Assembly: GCA_030272585.1 (NCBI GenBank)
Contig: BSYQ01000002.1
Span: forward strand, 1,240,001-1,304,000
Source: Bryopsis sp. KO-2023
Lineage: Eukaryota; Chlorophyta; Ulvophyceae; Bryopsidales; Bryopsidaceae
Length of the DNA stretch: 64,000 nucleotides
Direction of reading: 5' to 3'
The notes under the pieces are model-generated. The model was not told the DNA's origin, made no database searches, and saw nothing but the letters and a program-made list of their open reading frames with translations. Position 1 is the stretch's first letter; every line of letters starts with the position of its first letter. The translations under genes and the position numbers were made by a program. Below, in pieces: positions 59,201-64,000 of this stretch.

Positions 59201-59405
59201 ACGTGGATTAGAATAAAACAAACCTTCAAGGTACTTCAATACAGATTGAAAGTGATGGGGTCGAGAAGTGTCTGGCTGTTTTTATGGAGTTGTCGAGAAA
59301 CGAGAGAAGGACTTGTGTGCTGGAACGTTAAAAGAATTGGACGGCCGGCTTATCTTCGTTTCGAAAAATTGAAAACCAAATTTTTACTTAAAGATAATGA
59401 GAAAA

Positions 59406-59825
59406 TGTTAGTCTTTTAGCGCTATACGAGGTAGTTTGGGATAGAGCCGAGGGTGGCTGACGCATGTGGGTTCGCGAGTAAGACAGATTAGACCCAGAGT
59501 TTGGGGCATGCGTCAGCGTACTACACTTAGGGGTACTTAAGAGGCCCACTCGTTGTTTTGACATTCACTTTACTTTGTAAGAACTCGGGATTCGTGGGAT
59601 TGGTGTGTTCCCGCTTGTGTGTGTGTTTGTGTGTGTGTGTGTTAAGTGTTTGCCTGACGCAATCACTTCCCAACCCAAGTGCTCTAGTAGCGTTCACAAC
59701 CGCGCTAGCTAGAGAGTTGTCTAAACCAACAAACCCCACAAGTATACTTGCGTTAGCCAGCAAGTTATCACGAATCCAATCAACACAGCCGACCACTATT
59801 GCGTCACCCACAAGCTTCACTATCA
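59406..59825 (+). repeat. D2 5' LTR
   Basis: 420 bp, one base longer than the D1 LTR, with a handful of differences; same ends and same TGACGCA-type sites. Confidence 0.93.
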
Positions 59826-59827
59826 AT

Positions 59828-59839
59828 TGGTTTCGGAGC
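59828..59839 (+). promoter_or_regulatory. D2 primer-binding site
   Basis: TGGTTTCGGAGC two bases after the LTR. Confidence 0.85.
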
Positions 59840-59970
59840 GAGGCAAGAACTTTAAGTTCTTGAGATCGAAACTTGTGAACGTGGCGCAACAAACGTTTTT
59901 GTTTGTTTGTTTGGTAGAGAGAAACTCCAACCGTGGTTGTTGAGTACTCCCAAATAGTGGCTGAGAGACC

Positions 59971-62622
59971 ATGGCTGACCGTGAACACGCATTGGCAGTG
60001 CGCGAGCCTCAAGTTGAAGAGCCAGGGATTGAACCTGAGTTCGATGAGGAATTGCCTGACGCACCCAATGTTGTGTATCAACAAATAAACGTCCAGAACA
60101 TCCACAATGTCCAGCAAGCAGCTGTCGACATAGACATGGGAGCTGATGCGGAAGCCTTAAGAGAGGATGTGGATGCGGTCCATGACCGTGTGGACGATTT
60201 AGCCCACGGGCTAAGGGGTCACCTGCAGCAAGTTGACCAGACACTGGGGCAGAGGCTAGCCCATGCTGAGGCCTCTGTGTCGAACCAACTGGCTGGCGCA
60301 TCAGAGGTGATCGGGCAGGCGCTGGAAACACAGCACCAGCATGCGCAACAGGTTGAGGCCACACAGCATGCGGTGGTGTCGCAACAGCAGAAGCTGGATT
60401 CAGTAGCGGCTCAACATAGTCGATACGAGCAGAGGCTATTACGCCAAGATATCGACCATAGAAAAGAAAGAGCCGAGATCAAAGCTTCTGTGGACGCAAT
60501 AACGAGGAGAATGGATGCCGCAGACATTCTAGCGGACTCTCGTTTTGCTGACCTAAAAGAAGCAACTGAAGCATCAGCACTTCAGTTAAAACAACTCTCC
60601 GAGTTATCCCTTGTTCAAGGGCGGAGAATTGAAGGCTTATTAGGAACTGTTGCGGATTCCAACGAAAAAGTCGAACGGACTCTAGAATTGTTTCGGGAGT
60701 CCTTGCATAAACAAGGTGCTGAGGTGAAGCGTTTGCAGAGCTCAAGAGTAGCAATTCAAAAAGATTTGATTGCCTTGGAGAAAAAGGCATCCAAAACCTG
60801 GGATCAGCAGCAAGATGCGGCTGATGTGGTTGCCTTAAGATTATCTGGCCTGGAACGAAGCATGGAGGATGTGAGTGGCGGAAGTCAGAGTGCCCAAAGT
60901 GGAAGTGATGCTCGAGCAGTATCCCCAGAGCGTGAAGAATCAACTTCCCCTGAGCCTGAGGACTCAGCCTTTGGGATGCCGCTGCCGAAGAAATCAGTAA
61001 AGCAGTTGGCTGCATCATGGCCGCCACTAGACCAGAGCTTCGCGGTAGGAATGGTTGGGGCAGGAACCTCAACAATACCGGCTCCTCCAGCAGTACAGGT
61101 CGAGGAGGGTGAAATTGTTGCTGCAGAAGCACCACCATGCACTGCAGTGGATAGCGCACCAGACGCTGATTTCACATTCCCTCAGTTGATACCTCCAAGT
61201 ACAAGAGCTCAGCCTGGAGTACGCATCTCAGAACCCGACTCTGCCGATGGATCACGTAGACCCACACGAACTAACCCAAGAGTTCTCTCCTCAGCAGAAG
61301 TGTTATATCAAATTGATCTTGAGCGTGCTAAGGCACAGGTCAGAGAAGAGAAAGGAAAAGAACCCATGCAGATCCCCACACGTACTGGAAGATTGGGACT
61401 TGGGTTAAGTGCTTTGGGAGCGAGGGTAGAAAATAACCCCTTTGCTGCACTTGGTTCATATGAGTCTACTGGTGGACCCAGTCGCGTTCCTCGCATGCGA
61501 GGTAACTTTGGAGACCCTGGTGATGACGACCCAGATGATGATGGCGGTGATGATTACCGCGACAGACGAAACCGCCCACCTTCCCGCATTCCAGGTGCGC
61601 CTGATGGCGGTGGAGGTGGTGGCGGCGGTGGAGATGGTGGAGGCGGTGGACCTCCCGGTGGACCTCCTGATGGAGGTGGAGGTGGAGGTGGCGCTGGACC
61701 AGCAGGCCCAGGACCTCCTAGGCAAGGACAGTGGTTGCCTAGCACCGTCAAGTTGCAAATGCCTCGCGCATTTAACGGAAGTGGAGAACCAAAAGCCCGT
61801 AAATGGCAAGTGCTCATGACGCGGTACTTGAGAACCTGCGGAGTGCATGAAGCACAGTGGCAATCGATTATGGCCACTAACCTTTATGGGGCTGCCTCGG
61901 ATTGGTTAACGATGCAAGAGTTGAAAATTCACCGAGGTGAAAGACCACCCTTCCGTGACTGGATGGACTTCATGGATGGCTTAGCTACAGCTTTCGAATT
62001 CTCTAGTGATCGAGATGAAGCGTGGCGTGACCTCCATAAACTCAAGCAGACTGGAACCGTGAAACAGTTTGTTAAAGAGTTTCAGCGGTTAGTCTTGAGG
62101 ATACCAGACCTCGAAGAGGATCACCAGTATTTGCTCTTCGTGGATGGACTCAAGAGTGAAGTTCAGAAGTTAGTCGCTGCAACGGTACCTCGAGATGTCG
62201 AGGCCGCCATCATATCCGCCGAACGATTGGAAGCCCTTGGAGTTGGAACACAAGGCCAAGGAGGGCAAACCAATCAGAAAAAGAAAGGAGTCTGGCGTGG
62301 TGGAAGAAAGAAGAAAGGCCAGAATCAGGGTCAGCAGCAGCAGAACCCTACACCACCAGCCCAAGCACCACCACAAGCTGCCGCAGGAGTGCAACAGCAG
62401 CAGCAACAGCAACAAGGACGAGGAGGAGGACGTGGTGGTGGTGGACGTGGACGCGGTGGTGGTAACCGTGGAAGAGGACAAGCCAATCAGGGAAGACAGA
62501 ACCCCCAGGGGGGAGGGGGATATCATTGTTATCTTTGTGGAAAGAAGGGTCACCCTGTGAGGCAATGTCCTAGATTGGAGGAGGTGAAAAACCTCCCCGA
62601 TGTAAAAAAAATGTTAAACTGA
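59971..62622 (+). CDS. gag: Gag of element D2
   Basis: 883 aa, same length as D1 gag and differing from it at only a few residues (for example HAQQVEA for HARQVEA, QQKLD for QEKLD). All features of D1 gag are present: N-terminal helical region, VGMVGAGTST, poly-Gly, capsid-like domain, RGG repeats, zinc knuckle. Mostly silent differences at the DNA level suggest the protein has been under selection between the two copies. Confidence 0.93.
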   Translation: MADREHALAVREPQVEEPGIEPEFDEELPDAPNVVYQQINVQNIHNVQQAAVDIDMGADAEALREDVDAVHDRVDDLAHGLRGHLQQVDQTLGQRLAHAEASVSNQLAGASEVIGQALETQHQHAQQVEATQHAVVSQQQKLDSVAAQHSRYEQRLLRQDIDHRKERAEIKASVDAITRRMDAADILADSRFADLKEATEASALQLKQLSELSLVQGRRIEGLLGTVADSNEKVERTLELFRESLHKQGAEVKRLQSSRVAIQKDLIALEKKASKTWDQQQDAADVVALRLSGLERSMEDVSGGSQSAQSGSDARAVSPEREESTSPEPEDSAFGMPLPKKSVKQLAASWPPLDQSFAVGMVGAGTSTIPAPPAVQVEEGEIVAAEAPPCTAVDSAPDADFTFPQLIPPSTRAQPGVRISEPDSADGSRRPTRTNPRVLSSAEVLYQIDLERAKAQVREEKGKEPMQIPTRTGRLGLGLSALGARVENNPFAALGSYESTGGPSRVPRMRGNFGDPGDDDPDDDGGDDYRDRRNRPPSRIPGAPDGGGGGGGGGDGGGGGPPGGPPDGGGGGGGAGPAGPGPPRQGQWLPSTVKLQMPRAFNGSGEPKARKWQVLMTRYLRTCGVHEAQWQSIMATNLYGAASDWLTMQELKIHRGERPPFRDWMDFMDGLATAFEFSSDRDEAWRDLHKLKQTGTVKQFVKEFQRLVLRIPDLEEDHQYLLFVDGLKSEVQKLVAATVPRDVEAAIISAERLEALGVGTQGQGGQTNQKKKGVWRGGRKKKGQNQGQQQQNPTPPAQAPPQAAAGVQQQQQQQQGRGGGRGGGGRGRGGGNRGRGQANQGRQNPQGGGGYHCYLCGKKGHPVRQCPRLEEVKNLPDVKKMLN

Positions 62623-62657
62623 CTGCCAGGCAGGAAACTGCTTCGTCTGAGCCTGGC
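62613..62657 (+). promoter_or_regulatory. D2 -1 frameshift site
   Basis: G_TTA_AAC at 62613-62619, stop TGA at 62620-62622, stem GCCAGGC (62625-62631) / GCCTGGC (62651-62657); unchanged from D1. Confidence 0.8.
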
Positions 62658-64000
62658 CGACGCAAACGTCGTAAGCGAAACAGAGTTCGTAGGCGGCGTA
62701 GGAAGCATAGATCAAAAGTAGGTGCCTCGAAAAAGGTTAAAAGTACTCACAGCGGAAAACCTGAGGAGCGGACTAGTACACCGCGTGAAGAGAGAACAGA
62801 GACACTCTCCACATCTACCCAATCGGCACATGACAACTGCGATTGGAAAAATGAACAGAAGGAAAGCACACCGGATGAGATGGACGCGCCTCATGCGTCA
62901 TCTGCATCTCTTCCCTCTGTTAGTGAATCTGTGGGCTCATTGGAGTCGCAGAGTAGTCTACAGGAGTCCCTGCCTGCAGACGTAGACGATAGTGGGTCAG
63001 AAACAACCCAACGGTCTACCACAGAGCGAGTTAATGTGTCAGAAGTTCGATCAACTTCGTCAACCAAGGGTGACACATGCCCTCTGTTAAAAATTCAAGA
63101 AGTGCCTGTGAGAGGGTACGAAGTAAAAGCACGGATCAAGACCACGGACCTTTATGCATTCATTGATTGTGGAAGTACCGCAAACTATATCAATGATAAG
63201 GTAGCGCGTGATCTCGGGTTGTCGATTACACCAAGCTCCAAGAGAGCAATGTTGGCAAACGGAGATATTAAAGAACTGGCTGGCAGCTGTAACAACCTCC
63301 GAGTAAAGATAGGAGGGCTGAAGTGCAAAATGAAAGCGGATCTGTTCCCAGACCTTGGTTATGACCTAATATTGGGCATGCCTTGGTTGCAGAAAGAAAA
63401 CCCCCGCATAGACTTTCAGCAAAATGAGATTTCAGTTTGCAAAAACAGCCAAGTGTTTCATCTCCCGCTGCGTCATCCAACCCAAGAGAGTATTGAACCT
63501 GAACGAAAAGTACAGTCGATACTGCAAGAAGTGCCAGTGACTGAGTGTTCAGCTAAGAGAATGATGCGTCATCTCAAAACAGAGACAGCATTCATGGTTG
63601 TAGTGCAAGAGTCTGAAGAGAAAGCTTTAGGCCAACATGAATTGCCTGACGCAATAGAGCGAACACAGCCATTCAACACTGAGGATGAGATTGGTAAACT
63701 TATTCGTTCAGACACCCCTGCCGAAATTAAAAAGGTGGTAGAAACACACCGTGGTGTGTTCCCTCGTGATTTACCCCCAGGGATCCCTCCGAAGAGAAAA
63801 GGTCATGAGTTTAAGATAGACCTGGAGGATCCAACACCTATCCATCGTCCAATATACAAGCTTTCACCAGCAGAGCTGGATGAAGTGAAAGCACAAGTGG
63901 ACTACCTTCTGGAACAGAAGAAAATCAAACCATCCGAGTCCCCTTGGGGCGCGCCAATCCTATTTGTACCGAAAAAGGATGGAGGCTTAAGGATGTGTGT
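62619..64000 (+). CDS. pol: Pol of element D2 (partial, runs off window)
   Basis: Open in the -1 frame from the heptamer to the window end, covering the basic N-terminus, the protease (FIDCGST) and the start of the reverse transcriptase up to LRMCV. No break seen. Nearly identical to the same part of D1 pol. Confidence 0.92.
   Translation, partial: MTARQETASSEPGRRKRRKRNRVRRRRRKHRSKVGASKKVKSTHSGKPEERTSTPREERTETLSTSTQSAHDNCDWKNEQKESTPDEMDAPHASSASLPSVSESVGSLESQSSLQESLPADVDDSGSETTQRSTTERVNVSEVRSTSSTKGDTCPLLKIQEVPVRGYEVKARIKTTDLYAFIDCGSTANYINDKVARDLGLSITPSSKRAMLANGDIKELAGSCNNLRVKIGGLKCKMKADLFPDLGYDLILGMPWLQKENPRIDFQQNEISVCKNSQVFHLPLRHPTQESIEPERKVQSILQEVPVTECSAKRMMRHLKTETAFMVVVQESEEKALGQHELPDAIERTQPFNTEDEIGKLIRSDTPAEIKKVVETHRGVFPRDLPPGIPPKRKGHEFKIDLEDPTPIHRPIYKLSPAELDEVKAQVDYLLEQKKIKPSESPWGAPILFVPKKDGGLRMC

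Larger units (their letters stand above)
59406..64000 (+). mobile_element. Element D2: second D-family copy, cut by window end
   Basis: 5' LTR (59406-59825), primer-binding site, gag and the start of pol, colinear with D1 at a constant offset of 31,612 bp from the gag start on. Differences from D1 are few, such as GCTATACGAG for GCTCACGAG in the LTR. The 3' half, ORF3 and 3' LTR lie beyond the window, so intactness cannot be judged. Confidence 0.95.

Overview
The window is eukaryotic and consists almost entirely of transposable elements. I see no intact host gene, rRNA or functional tRNA gene. The dominant content is Ty3/gypsy LTR retrotransposons of the chromovirus type (integrase ending in a chromodomain). 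Around them lie older, decayed pieces: Helitron, PIF/Harbinger, LINE, other LTR elements, tRNA-derived SINE-like sequence and foldback structures. Canonical GT-AG introns occur in one inserted gene fragment. Interstitial TTTAGGG-type repeats (plant, green-algal and oomycete telomere type) sit in two long hairpins. The species cannot be fixed from this sequence; a plant-like, algal or oomycete-like genome is my best inference.

Layout. 1-3672: decayed Helitron pieces and a 798-bp tandem duplication carrying a Helitron 'LFPDG' relic, a GTTAACGG-rich array and half of a foldback hairpin. 3673-9734: element A, a complete minus-strand chromovirus with identical 236-bp LTRs, a CCATT target duplication and one uninterrupted 1,698-aa gag-pol. 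It lies inside the foldback sequence, which resumes at 9735-10300. 10301-27797: AT-rich relic territory. It holds a copia-like LTR, two diverged copies of an unassigned long repeat (here R1), an intron-bearing gene fragment, a solo LTR, a PIF/Harbinger transposase relic, two long hairpins with a telomere-like core, and SINE-like tRNA-derived sequences. 27798-37890: element D1, a plus-strand chromovirus with identical 419-bp LTRs and GCTAG target duplications, carrying gag, pol and a third ORF. 37891-42021: relics. 42022-58659: element B, a minus-strand relative of A with identical 237-bp LTRs but a broken gag-pol. It is split by element C (44226-54796, plus strand, identical 174-bp LTRs), which also carries gag, pol and a third ORF. 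58660-59405: LINE relic. 59406-64000: element D2, a second D-family copy cut by the window end.

How the parts work together. In D and C, gag ends in a zinc knuckle. Pol lies in the -1 frame, reached at a conserved GTTAAAC heptamer at the gag stop, with a possible stem just downstream. Pol supplies protease, RT, RNase H, integrase and chromodomain. Behind pol, in the position of env in retroviruses, both lineages carry an extra ORF with a long coiled coil and a Cys/His pattern resembling a RING finger. A and B instead use a single fused gag-pol and carry, between the gag zinc knuckle and the protease, a segment resembling phage-type N6-adenine methyltransferases (NPPF motif). All elements share the same 12-nt primer-binding site, TGGTTTCGGAGC, next to the 5' LTR. 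Identical LTR pairs in A, B, C and D1 point to recent activity.
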